The position numbers and the translations under genes were made by a program. The notes under the pieces were generated by a model, which saw only the letters and a list, made by a program, of their open reading frames with translations, had not been told where the DNA came from and searched no databases. A stretch of 64,000 bases of DNA, from the NCBI GenBank assembly GCA_934394435.1, contig CAKRRN010000002.1, positions 1 to 64,000 on the forward strand. Direction: 5' to 3'. This DNA is from an uncultured Bacteroidaceae bacterium (GTDB lineage Bacteria > Bacteroidota > Bacteroidia > Bacteroidales > Bacteroidaceae). Position 1 is the stretch's first letter; each line of letters opens with the position of its first letter. Below, piece by piece: positions 53,275 to 61,674 of the stretch.

Positions 53275-54993
53275 ATGATAAGAATATTCAAAAATAAAAT
53301 TGCCATATTAGCCTGTCTGCTGGCACAGGTTGGCACATTACAAGCGGCCAGTGAGCATGTACGTATCATGACCTTCAACATTCCATACGGAAACATCAAG
53401 GTGACAGACGGAAACGGGCAGAACACATGGGAAAATAGAGCCAAGGCTATACATCATTATGTGGATAGCCTCTCTCCTGACTTACTTGGAATACAAGAGG
53501 GAGTGAAAGATGAACTTACAAGCATCTTAGCAGGCACACCTGGCTACGCAATGGTGGGATGCGCCCGAACCAATGGGGCGGAATTGGGAGAATATACTCC
53601 TATACTATACAAGACCAGTCGTTTTTTATTGGAGAAGAGTGGTAACTTTTGGCTGACAGATACTCCTGACAGCCCATCTATGACACCAGGAGCTATCTGC
53701 TTCCGAGTGGCTACATGGGCTCTCTTTACAGACAAAGATACAGGAGCACGCTTTATTTATACCAATACACACCTTGACCACAGCACAGATGAGGTGCGCA
53801 TCTCGCAAGCAAAGGTCTTGAAAGAGAAAATGGCAGAGCTGGCTGCTTTATACGGCAAAAAGTTGCCACAGTTTCTGACCGCAGACTTCAATATGAAAAG
53901 GAAGTCCGACGTGTATAATTATCTACTCAAGTACAAACTGACAACCAAAGATATGTGGATATCAGCACGCAAGAGAGTTCAGAATGGTATAGATGGATTC
54001 AGCAGTACGGCAGATAATGAGATTGACTTTATCTTTGCTTATGGCACAGTGACATGTTCCTATGCGGAATTGGGTAACCGATGGACTCCAGATGGATATA
54101 TCATGTCAGATCATAACCCTGTCTTTGCCGACATCAGTTGGACCTTGTCTGTGAGCGACAAAGCCCGTGCTGCCATCTCGGAGGCACGAGCCACAGCAGA
54201 CAGCACATTTCAATGGCAAACCACACGCAATAGACTTATTACTTCTGCCAATCAATTATCCACGGATGGTATAGAGAATTCATCATCATTGACCAACATT
54301 ATTGACAGAAATACGAGTACCTATGTGCGTAGCCGTTACAGTACGCCTTTGCCTCCTAATCAGCCACATTACCTGCAGGTAGAGTTATCCACACCTCAGT
54401 CAGCTTTCTCTCTCCAGTACTATAAGAGTTTGGATGGTAATGGGGGGCAAGAAGACCGCTGGGACGATGTGATAGTATATGCCAGCCAGGATGCGGGGCA
54501 CTGGGACTATGTGACAGAACTATTTGGGTTCTCTGGGGTGCAGAATAAAACCTATACGGCAAACATACAGATGCGTCGTCCTTACAAATATGTCCGCTTC
54601 CAGGTGATGCGTACCCCAGGTATGAAACTTAGCAATGGCGCACCACGTTATTCGCTCTCCGAGATTTGTTTGTATGAGAATAAGGTGCTTGCCACATGTG
54701 ACTATGCTCAGAGTGAGAATATCGCTAAAGCGGTTGATGCTCTTTATGATATGGCAGATAAGACGGAAGCACTCGCAGAGGAAGGTTCTGTGGCAGAAAC
54801 GGATATTACTGCTCTTATGGAGGCAACCGAAGCTCTGCGTCAGATGCGGCATGATTTTGCTCAGCCTGTAGAAAGCATACAAGCCAATGGCATGTCCTCT
54901 TCAGAGCAAATCTATACGCTTGATGGAATTCAGATTCCGCGTCTGATACATGGAGTGAATATTGTAAGTGGTAAAAAAATAATGGTACGTTAG
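53275..54993 (+). CDS. Secreted endonuclease/exonuclease/phosphatase-fold protein with discoidin domain
   Basis: 572-residue exported protein. Signal peptide from MIRIFKNKIAILACLLAQ sets the start at 53275; the frame is open upstream to 53179 but those residues match nothing. The EEP domain (about 28-285) is complete: MTFNIPYGN, LLGIQEGVKDE, YTNTHLDHST, LTADFNMKRKSD, NEIDFIFAYG and MSDHNPVFAD, with the metal and catalytic Asn/Asp/His. A discoidin (F5/8 C)-like sandwich is about 340-480 (VELSTPQSAFSLQYYKSLDG), a short helical part follows, and the C-terminus (SEQIYTLDGIQIPR) resembles a sorting signal. Substrate could be DNA, a phospholipid or a sugar phosphate. It lies 214 bp after the GLUG gene. 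Confidence 0.83.
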   Translation: MIRIFKNKIAILACLLAQVGTLQAASEHVRIMTFNIPYGNIKVTDGNGQNTWENRAKAIHHYVDSLSPDLLGIQEGVKDELTSILAGTPGYAMVGCARTNGAELGEYTPILYKTSRFLLEKSGNFWLTDTPDSPSMTPGAICFRVATWALFTDKDTGARFIYTNTHLDHSTDEVRISQAKVLKEKMAELAALYGKKLPQFLTADFNMKRKSDVYNYLLKYKLTTKDMWISARKRVQNGIDGFSSTADNEIDFIFAYGTVTCSYAELGNRWTPDGYIMSDHNPVFADISWTLSVSDKARAAISEARATADSTFQWQTTRNRLITSANQLSTDGIENSSSLTNIIDRNTSTYVRSRYSTPLPPNQPHYLQVELSTPQSAFSLQYYKSLDGNGGQEDRWDDVIVYASQDAGHWDYVTELFGFSGVQNKTYTANIQMRRPYKYVRFQVMRTPGMKLSNGAPRYSLSEICLYENKVLATCDYAQSENIAKAVDALYDMADKTEALAEEGSVAETDITALMEATEALRQMRHDFAQPVESIQANGMSSSEQIYTLDGIQIPRLIHGVNIVSGKKIMVR

Positions 54994-55111
54994 AAACGTG
55001 TTACCAGCATCTGATGTTAGAGAACGTAACGTGGTAATACAGACTCATACAGCATTCTATACGAATAAGTATTTCTAAGTGGACAAGCAGAATCTTGTTC
55101 TCAGAAAAAGT

Positions 55112-55166
55112 AATATCAGATACTCCATCGTTCGCTTCAAGGCTGAACGGTGGAGTATCTGATATT
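55112..55166 (+). terminator. Hairpin downstream of the EEP-fold gene
   Basis: AATATCAGATACTCCA (55112-55127) and TGGAGTATCTGATATT (55151-55166) pair perfectly, with an inner CGTTC/GAACG. It lies 118 bp after the EEP-fold gene, so it may be a terminator. The rest of 54994-55311 shows nothing else I can name. Confidence 0.68.
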
Positions 55167-55310
55167 ATACTTTGCCAAGTAAGTCAACTGCTTCTGGCTG
55201 GAGAATGATAGAGGACCTATAGCAAAGTGAAACTCACTTCAATTTTGGTCTGTTAGTTTTTCTCTCTATTGTCTCCTATTGCCCCTCCAAATTGCTATCT
55301 AATGTCTGGC

Positions 55311-55523
55311 TTGAGTTAAACCCAAATCGGTCATTAGACCGAAACAAAGAACCCATTCCTGCTGATGGATAGTTCTTACCAATTTCTATCAGCCTTTCTT
55401 CTGGCATCTTGTTTCCAGACTTGTCTTGACATAGCCCACTATGCCTTCGACACGTCTGAAAACAATCTGCTCGAAAAAAAGACTAATATGAATCAGTATC
55501 TAATGACCGATTTGAGTTAAACC
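55311..55523. repeat. Dispersed repeat family B, copy B1 (full length)
   Basis: Inverted ends AAATCGGTCATTAGA (55324-55338) and TCTAATGACCGATTT (55499-55513) are exact complements enclosing about 160 bp. A direct TGAGTTAAACC lies on each side (55312-55322 and 55513-55523), a possible target-site duplication, although part of it overlaps the arm. Left half matches B2 reversed; right half matches B4. The right end runs into the lipoprotein gene that ends at 55483. Confidence 0.8.
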
Positions 55524-56115
55524 GATTACCTCGTTTGATAAGATTCGTATCTTCTTGGGACATTGGGGATGTTGTGCTGAGACTGTCTGTGCCACAGGAA
55601 GAGCGCGTGTAAGCATACGGATATCCTCCATCCCATCCGCTATTCCATCCGAATCCGTAACTTTCATCATATGCTCCCCAATCATAAAAATCGGATATCT
55701 TTCTCAGACTGAAACGAGTGTTTGAGTTTCCGAAATACCCCCTAAAATAATAGTTAGACATCTGATAGTCGTGAATAACCGTGTTGAGGTCTGGATCATA
55801 AGGATATTCTAAAACTAAGTCACCACGGTCTATATACCAGTTGAAACGGTAATACTGATAAGCGTAGGGTCCATACTCGTAGTAGTCCACCTGCTTGCCA
55901 TATCCATGTGTGGCATAATTATAGTCAGGGTAGAACACAATACGGGTGTCGTATGAATCGAAGCGGCGATCTCCATAATAATAATACATTCCGAAGTCGC
56001 CATACCATTCACCAGAAAGAGTCACTGAGCGCGATACGTCTTCGTCACAGGAATTGAGAGTTGCCATAACTGTCAGTGTGAAGAGGCATATGCATAATTG
56101 TCTTAATTTTTTCAT
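55483..56115 (-). CDS. Tyrosine-rich lipoprotein with repeat-derived C-terminus
   Basis: 210-residue predicted lipoprotein; lipobox near ATLNSCDED (Cys about 23). The start is 56115 (MKKLRQLCICLF); upstream residues in the longer frame have no signal-like character. The body is rich in Tyr, Asp and Gly (DFGMYYYYGDRRFDSYD, YYEYGPYAYQYYRFNWYI) and looks all-beta. The family is not recognised. Its last 12 codons (FNSNRSLDTDSY) lie in the right end of repeat copy B1, so the natural C-terminus may have been replaced. Without the element the frame would read on for about as many residues (FNSSQTLDSNLEGQ) to another stop. Confidence 0.68.
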   Translation of the reverse strand: MKKLRQLCICLFTLTVMATLNSCDEDVSRSVTLSGEWYGDFGMYYYYGDRRFDSYDTRIVFYPDYNYATHGYGKQVDYYEYGPYAYQYYRFNWYIDRGDLVLEYPYDPDLNTVIHDYQMSNYYFRGYFGNSNTRFSLRKISDFYDWGAYDESYGFGWNSGWDGGYPYAYTRSSCGTDSLSTTSPMSQEDTNLIKRGNRFNSNRSLDTDSY

Positions 56116-56290
56116 AACGATATCGTCTTTTAATGTTTCTGGTACAAAGTTACTCTTTTCCACGTAAACGACCATCGGGAAAAGCAGAAACCCCAGGGGG
56201 AGTTTCCCTAAACGAGTTAGAGAAAATGCCTCTGGGGTGAAAATATGGTCATTAGCCAGTCTATATGGGAAATGATGTGCAAGATAGTAT

Positions 56291-57706
56291 CTACAACTTA
56301 TTTTGCTTGAGTGCTTCCACAAATTCGTCTATGCGCTGCAACTGTGCGGGAATGTCTATCTGTTGTGGACAATGGGGCACACATGCCCGGCACTGTATAC
56401 AGTGGTTGGCTTGTCGTAAGCGAGGTACACTGCGGTCATAGCCCACAAGGAAAGCACGCCGTGCCTCTTGGTAGTTCTTGGCTTGCTGGCTCTCAGGAAC
56501 CTGTCCCTTGTTCACACATTTATTATAATGTATAAATATGGCAGGAATATCCAGTCCATATGGGCATGGCATACAGTATTTGCAGTCGTTGCAGTCAATG
56601 GTGGGATAACTTTTGATGAGGCTTGCAGTCTCGCCTTCCAACCATTCCTGTTCTTCTTGTGTAAGAGGTTCCAAAGGAGCATACGAGCGGATATTATCCT
56701 CCAGGTGCTCCATATAGGTCATTCCGCTCAGTACGGTCAGCACATTTTTTTTAGATGCAATGTATCGGAAAGCCCAACTGGCCACACTATTTTCTGGCTT
56801 GCGTTGCTTCAGATGTGCCACCACATGATCAGGTACTTTGCTCAAGCGTCCACCTAAAAGTGGCTCCATGATTACGGCAGGGATGTTTCGTTTTACAAGT
56901 TCACCATACAGATATTCACCACTACGTCCACGGTCTTCATCATTATGCCAGTCACAATAGTTGGCCTGTATCTGTACAAAATCCCAGTGGTAATGGTCGT
57001 TCTGACTCAACAACCAGTCAAAGACAGCCACATCACCATGGAATGAGAATCCCAGATTCCTAATGCGTCCGGCTTCGCGTTGTTGCATAAGCCAATCGAG
57101 AAGTCCGTTATCAAGATAGCGTTCATGTAGAGTCTTCATGCCACCACCGCCTACAGCATGCAGAAGCAGATAGTCAACATAGTCTGTCTGAAGGTATCGC
57201 AGACTGTTTTCAAACATTTTCTTTCCCTCTTCCAATGGATATTGTTGGGGACTGAAGTTGCTTAGTTTTGTAGCTATGAAATATTGGTTGCGCTTGTATC
57301 CACTGGCTTTCAGTGCAATGCCTAATGATTCTTCACTCTTTCCTTGGCAATAGGCTGGTGATGTGTCGAAGTAGTTTACGCCATGGTCAAGCGCATATCG
57401 TGTTAGTCTGTTGATTTCTTCTTGGTCGAGTGCATTCCCATTCACATTTTCTTGCGTGCGTGCAGACCCACCTTTAATCGTAGGCAGACGCATCCAACCA
57501 TATCCTAAGATGCTTACCTTGTCGCCTGTCTTTGGATTGGTGCGATATGTCATCTTGTTTGTAGGAACGGGGCCTTTATGATGTCCTGCAGAATCCAGTT
57601 GGTCATCAGCACTGTTGCTCTTTATTCCGCAACTGGCCATAACGCCAGTGGTTGCCACGATACTTGTGGTTTTCAGAAAATCTCTTCTGTTTATATTATT
57701 ACTCAT
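56291..57706 (-). CDS. Tat-type aldo/keto reductase with 4Fe-4S ferredoxin end
   Basis: 471-residue predicted periplasmic lipoprotein. The N-terminus has the twin-arginine motif NINRRDFLKT and a lipobox near VMASCGIK. The aldo/keto reductase barrel (about 60-350) keeps the Asp/Tyr of YFDTSPAYCQGKSE, the Lys of FIATKLSNFS and the His of YLLLHAVGG. The C-terminal domain has two cluster motifs: CNDCKYCMPCPYGLDIPA (about 378) and CIQCRACVPHCPQQIDIPA (about 438). Such fusions are often annotated as aldo/keto reductases but may act on cluster-fed substrates and not on NADPH. The NapH-NapG-like gene lies 29 bp upstream, so the pair may form a quinol-linked reductase. Confidence 0.86.
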   Translation of the reverse strand: MSNNINRRDFLKTTSIVATTGVMASCGIKSNSADDQLDSAGHHKGPVPTNKMTYRTNPKTGDKVSILGYGWMRLPTIKGGSARTQENVNGNALDQEEINRLTRYALDHGVNYFDTSPAYCQGKSEESLGIALKASGYKRNQYFIATKLSNFSPQQYPLEEGKKMFENSLRYLQTDYVDYLLLHAVGGGGMKTLHERYLDNGLLDWLMQQREAGRIRNLGFSFHGDVAVFDWLLSQNDHYHWDFVQIQANYCDWHNDEDRGRSGEYLYGELVKRNIPAVIMEPLLGGRLSKVPDHVVAHLKQRKPENSVASWAFRYIASKKNVLTVLSGMTYMEHLEDNIRSYAPLEPLTQEEQEWLEGETASLIKSYPTIDCNDCKYCMPCPYGLDIPAIFIHYNKCVNKGQVPESQQAKNYQEARRAFLVGYDRSVPRLRQANHCIQCRACVPHCPQQIDIPAQLQRIDEFVEALKQNKL

Positions 57707-57735
57707 ATTGGTATGCTCTTGGAATAAGATTCGTA

Positions 57736-59286
57736 TCAGATTTCTCTATGCACTTCGTGCCCTTCCACGTGTATGGCACTCAAAGGACGGCTTGGGCAAA
57801 GGTTTTCACATGCACCACAGCCAATGCATTTCTCCTCATCCACGATAGGGATAAGCAAGGCCTGCTCGCGTGGAATCTCGTTGTTGTTAGCGTCCAACCA
57901 TCTGCGACCATCCTGGTGTACACCAGAAACCAAGGGCACCATCTGTATGGCCTGTGCGGGGCACTTGCGTGCACAGAGCCCGCATGTCTTGCCATCGCGT
58001 ATAGGGATACATAACTCACGGGTCCATACAGCATGCCCTACTTGTATGGCTGTACGTTCTTCGATGGTGATTGGCTGTATGGCACTTGTGGGACATACCT
58101 GACTACAGCGGTTGCATTCTGGACGACAGTAACCCCGTTCATAGCTTACTTCGGGTTGCATCAGACGGTCCAAACTACTGCTTGGGCGTAACACGTCATT
58201 CGGACAACTGTCTATACAGAGTTGACATGCGGTACAGTGCGTGCGAAGATTGCGGATGGAGAGTGAACCAGGTGGGGTTATCAGTCTTTCGCGTCTGGGT
58301 TTTTGTTTCTTTTCTATCACTGCCCAACCTCCATCTGTGGTTTTGTCCTCCGCATGAATCAAGGCAGATGAAGCCAGTAAGGCAGCGGAGGTAAGTGCGA
58401 ATCTGCGCCCACTGTCTACTTTCTTATCATCGGATTTGGAACGTTTCTCTTCTATTTTCTTGCCGAATATGGAATTCGTCCGCTGGCCAAAATGTATGGC
58501 ATCTTTACGGCATACCTCCATGCAGTCACCACACATTACGCATCTGCTCATATCCACTGTATGCGTCTTACTGTCTATGCAGGCACTCTTGCAGTTGCGT
58601 GCACAGAGTCCGCAACTATTGCATCGGTCTGTGTCTATTACAGGACCATGAAGGGAACAGCGTGAGACAAATCCAAGAAGCGTACCCACAGGACATATTG
58701 TATTGCACCAAGTACGCCCCCCACGCCATGACATGACAGAGATGATAATCAGAGCCAGCAGAGATATTATCAGGGCAGGGAGACCCTTGAGCCAGACATC
58801 TACGCTATAGAAAGCATAACTGCCATAATGTTCTGCCAAAGCTGCCAGCCCGTTATTGGCCAGTTTATAAAGAGGTGCTACGATAGTGCCGACAATTCTG
58901 CCATAGGTGCTGTAGGGCATCAGCAAACCAGCCATCCACCCAATGTTAAGTACTAAAAGAGCGGTGGCTATCAGCAATATGCTTATACGTAATGTGTTGC
59001 GTGCTGGAGTGTAACAATACTTATTCTTTTTCTTGCGCAGACGTGCGATAGCATCCTGCATTACACCCAATGGGCAGATAATGGAGCAATAAATGCGTCC
59101 GAGTAGTAGGGTAAGAGCTATTACAAACAATAAAGCTCCCACGTTAAGTGCTAGCAATGCAGGCATGAACTGCACGCGTGCCATCCATCCCAGATAGACA
59201 TGTGCTACTCCTGTGAAATCCACAAGCAACCATGTAATAAGAATCCAGAAGACCACGGCCAGTGTAATACGAATCTTGCGTAACAT
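57736..59286 (-). CDS. NapH-NapG-like fusion: membrane polyferredoxin
   Basis: 516-residue membrane protein. The N-terminal half (about 1-190) has four or five membrane helices and two NapH/NosR-type CxxxCP motifs (YCSIICPLG, about 68; WCNTICPVG, about 193). Two 4Fe-4S motifs follow (CNSCGLCARNCKSAC, CVMCGDCMEVC). A second signal-like segment GRRFALTSAALLASSAL (about 295-312) introduces a C-terminal part with four more motifs: CTACQLCIDSCP, CRPECNRCSQVCP, CGLCARKCP, CIGCGACENLCP. This is the layout of NapH joined to NapG/MauM in one chain. It probably takes electrons from menaquinol and delivers them outside to the adjoining aldo/keto reductase; partner and substrate are inference. Confidence 0.86.
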   Translation of the reverse strand: MLRKIRITLAVVFWILITWLLVDFTGVAHVYLGWMARVQFMPALLALNVGALLFVIALTLLLGRIYCSIICPLGVMQDAIARLRKKKNKYCYTPARNTLRISILLIATALLVLNIGWMAGLLMPYSTYGRIVGTIVAPLYKLANNGLAALAEHYGSYAFYSVDVWLKGLPALIISLLALIIISVMSWRGGRTWCNTICPVGTLLGFVSRCSLHGPVIDTDRCNSCGLCARNCKSACIDSKTHTVDMSRCVMCGDCMEVCRKDAIHFGQRTNSIFGKKIEEKRSKSDDKKVDSGRRFALTSAALLASSALIHAEDKTTDGGWAVIEKKQKPRRERLITPPGSLSIRNLRTHCTACQLCIDSCPNDVLRPSSSLDRLMQPEVSYERGYCRPECNRCSQVCPTSAIQPITIEERTAIQVGHAVWTRELCIPIRDGKTCGLCARKCPAQAIQMVPLVSGVHQDGRRWLDANNNEIPREQALLIPIVDEEKCIGCGACENLCPSRPLSAIHVEGHEVHREI

Positions 59287-59540
59287 AATGTATATTTAAA
59301 GACAAAATTAGAATAATCACATGTGGGTAGTTCTTTGTATACAATGCCACGTTTCTATAGGCAAAAGCATAATATAAAGTGGATAGTCCCACTGCAAAAA
59401 TAATCATTTTTGATGATTTTGCAAAAGTACTCATTTAAATTTCCGTTAGCATCTGGAATATTGGTAATTAAAACATAAAATAATAGAATACTTCTTATAT
59501 CGGAAAGGTCATGGTGAGATTCGTGCGGAGGTAATTTATT

Positions 59541-59624
59541 CAGAAGAAAGGCTGATAGGGATTGGTAAGAACTATCCATCGGAGGAATGGGTTCTTCGTT
59601 TCGGTCTAATGACCGATTTGGGTT
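59541..59624 (-). repeat. Dispersed repeat family B, copy B2
   Basis: Reverse complement of the left half of B1: CAGAAGAAAGGCTGATAGG, GATTGGTAAGAACTATCCAT and GGGTTCTTCGTTTCGGTCTA ending ATGACCGATTTGGGTTTA. A second arm-like TCTAATGAATGATTTAGG is at 59653-59670. It lies in the 908-bp gene-free stretch 59287-60194. Confidence 0.75.
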
Positions 59625-59715
59625 TATCTGCAGAATGGGAGTCTTAATAGAGTCTAATGAATGATTTAGGATTTACAGGCAGAAGAGTCAGGATACTTAC
59701 TTGTTTCCAACTTTG

Positions 59716-59748
59716 AAATATATATTTCACGTCGTGAAATATATATTT
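59716..59748. repeat. Perfect palindrome with AAATATATATTTCACG arms
   Basis: AAATATATATTTCACG (59716-59731), one T, then CGTGAAATATATATTT (59733-59748). The arms are perfect 16-bp complements and each arm is itself partly palindromic. Confidence 0.8.
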
Positions 59749-59802
59749 TGAACTTTGGTATATACATATCGTGACGCAAAACAGTTAGGTTACGTATAGT
59801 CT

Positions 59803-59888
59803 ACAGACAAGCAAACTGGCTTATAAGTACAGGTTATGCCTGTGGATTTACGTCCGAAACTTCCTCCAGGGTTTTATCGGCTGAGCCA
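59803..59888 (+). repeat. Dispersed repeat family A, copy A4 (short)
   Basis: ACAGACAAGCAAACTGGCTT, ATAAGTACAGGTTATGCC, TGTGGATTTACGTCCGAAAC, TTCCTCCAGGG and TTTTATCGGCTGAGCC align with the second half of copies A1 and A2. The AACTGGGAAAATA pair is absent. Confidence 0.75.
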
Positions 59889-59977
59889 TGATTCATTATT
59901 ATTCACTATTATTCACTCCACATTCATTTCTGTTCACTCCTCGTTCATAAAAACATGTCAGCCAGGTGATGCGGATC

Positions 59978-60041
59978 TCATGTCGTACGACTATACCAGC
60001 TCATGTCGTACGTTCATAGATGCTATAGTCGTACGACATGA
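59978..60041. repeat. Foldback repeat with TCATGTCGTACGACTATA arms
   Basis: TCATGTCGTACGACTATA (59978-59995) and TATAGTCGTACGACATGA (60024-60041) pair over 18 bp. A third, shorter copy TCATGTCGTACG lies between them at 60001-60012, able to pair with the right arm as well. Two more small hairpins lie at 60049-60079 and 60127-60155. No gene is visible here. Confidence 0.78.
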
Positions 60042-60194
60042 CATCGTCATAAAAAGCATCCAGAAAAAGAGGCTTTTTATGAGGTTACATGCTTGTGGTT
60101 TGACCTTGTTTTTGTGGAGTGCTGAGCAGTCCGCGTAATGCACTTTCGCGGACTGTTCTTGATAAATGTCCTTAATGACTAAAATTAAGATTTA

Positions 60195-61565
60195 TCATTT
60201 ATGTACTTTCAGCAATCCCATACGCCAGACAATAAAAATGCAAAGTGAGGAAAGGCACTCTGCCAAGGGAAGCGCAAGCCATAGTCCATCGTTACCTAAG
60301 AAGGAAGGTAAAAAGAGGAAAGAAGGAATGCATAATATAAAACCCCGAAGGAGCGTAAAGAATGTGGCTGCACGGGCTTGCTCTGTGCTCTGAAGGTAGC
60401 CGATAAATACGATGTTGAGTGTGATAAATAAAAATGCCATGGAAAAGAGTGGAAGTCCATGACTGCAAAGCCTAAAGGCATTGGTCTCTGTCGGAAGAAA
60501 AGTGGCGGAAACAAGCTTTCCCTCCAAACCAATGAAGAGAAGACCTATAATGCCAGCAACAAGTGCTGTAAGAATGGATATCCGTGTGGCATGATGCATA
60601 CGCTGGCTATTACCTTGACCATAAGCGGTACTGACGATAGGTTGAGCACTCTGTACTATGGCATTACCCATCATGAAAGCGATAGGAAGGCAGTAACATG
60701 CCACAGAGAAAGCTGCCACCCCATCTTCGCCCATTCGGCTGACAAAACTATAGTTTCCAACAACCAGCACGGTAGCAATAGCCAGTTCGCCCAGTAATGC
60801 AGACATGCCAATGCTGCATTGGTAACCTAAATTGCGGAGAGTAAGACGAAGGCTGGTGCGTGAGAATTTTATGCGATATAAGTGCACGCGATTAGAAAGG
60901 CAAGTCACATAGTAAAGAACGGGTAATGTACACAGTCCGAAAGAGAGTGACGTAGCCATAGCTGCGCCAGGTAGTCCTAACCGCATAGGAAAGACAAACA
61001 GCCAGTCAAAGAAAATGTTAAGGAGCGCAGCACAACAGTTGACAACCATGGCAAAGCGAGGAGAACCATCAAGACGCACGATAAACATGGCTGTTGTGCC
61101 AAACATGTTCACGGGCATAAAGACAGCTATCCAGCGTAGGTAGGAGCAGGCAAGAGGCATCAACGCATCTGTACAGCCGAATAGATGACATACTTTTTCT
61201 TGAAAGCAAAGGACTAAGACGGAAAGCAATAATCCCAACAGTATACTGGCCAATATGCCTTGAGTGACGTTGAGGTCTGCAGCATGCTGATTGTCATGTG
61301 AGAGATGGATGCTTGCCACCACACTGCATCCAATACCAAGCATCAGGCCCAGTCCGCTGGTAATCAAAAAGAGTGGAGCCACAATGTTTACCGAAGCCAA
61401 GGCATCGCTGGATACGCCATGACCGACAAATGCCCCATCTGTGATATTGAGCACTACCATGGATACCAAGCCAAGTAAGGTAGGTAAGAACATACGATGG
61501 AAGAGTCTTCCTACAGGTTCCTTTGCAAAGTCAAGTGCATCGCGGTTGGGTGATTTCTTTTCCAT
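60195..61565 (-). CDS. MATE-family efflux transporter
   Basis: 456-residue inner-membrane protein with about twelve hydrophobic helices in two similar halves, as in MATE multidrug/cation antiporters. N-terminal FAKEPVGRLFHRMFLPTLLG and VVLNITDGAFVGHGVSSDAL fit the first helices of the family, and the second half has SVACYCLPIAFMMGNAIVQS and PIVSTAYGQGNSQRM. It exports drugs or organic cations using a Na+ or H+ gradient; the cargo is unknown. It is convergent with nothing close: the repeat-rich spacer follows its stop. Confidence 0.91.
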   Translation of the reverse strand: MEKKSPNRDALDFAKEPVGRLFHRMFLPTLLGLVSMVVLNITDGAFVGHGVSSDALASVNIVAPLFLITSGLGLMLGIGCSVVASIHLSHDNQHAADLNVTQGILASILLGLLLSVLVLCFQEKVCHLFGCTDALMPLACSYLRWIAVFMPVNMFGTTAMFIVRLDGSPRFAMVVNCCAALLNIFFDWLFVFPMRLGLPGAAMATSLSFGLCTLPVLYYVTCLSNRVHLYRIKFSRTSLRLTLRNLGYQCSIGMSALLGELAIATVLVVGNYSFVSRMGEDGVAAFSVACYCLPIAFMMGNAIVQSAQPIVSTAYGQGNSQRMHHATRISILTALVAGIIGLLFIGLEGKLVSATFLPTETNAFRLCSHGLPLFSMAFLFITLNIVFIGYLQSTEQARAATFFTLLRGFILCIPSFLFLPSFLGNDGLWLALPLAECLSSLCIFIVWRMGLLKVHK

Positions 61566-61674
61566 TAGTCTGAGTATATTTGTTAATCAATGGCTTGGAT
61601 TGCTTTCTGTATATAAAGAATAATAAGCCCCCTCAAAAATGAGGGGGCAAAGATAGTTATTTTTATTGAGAATT

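Noticed and set aside
59836..60138. 100-codon open frame
   Set aside because: It lies across repeat copy A4 and the foldback, with no similarity or plausible start.
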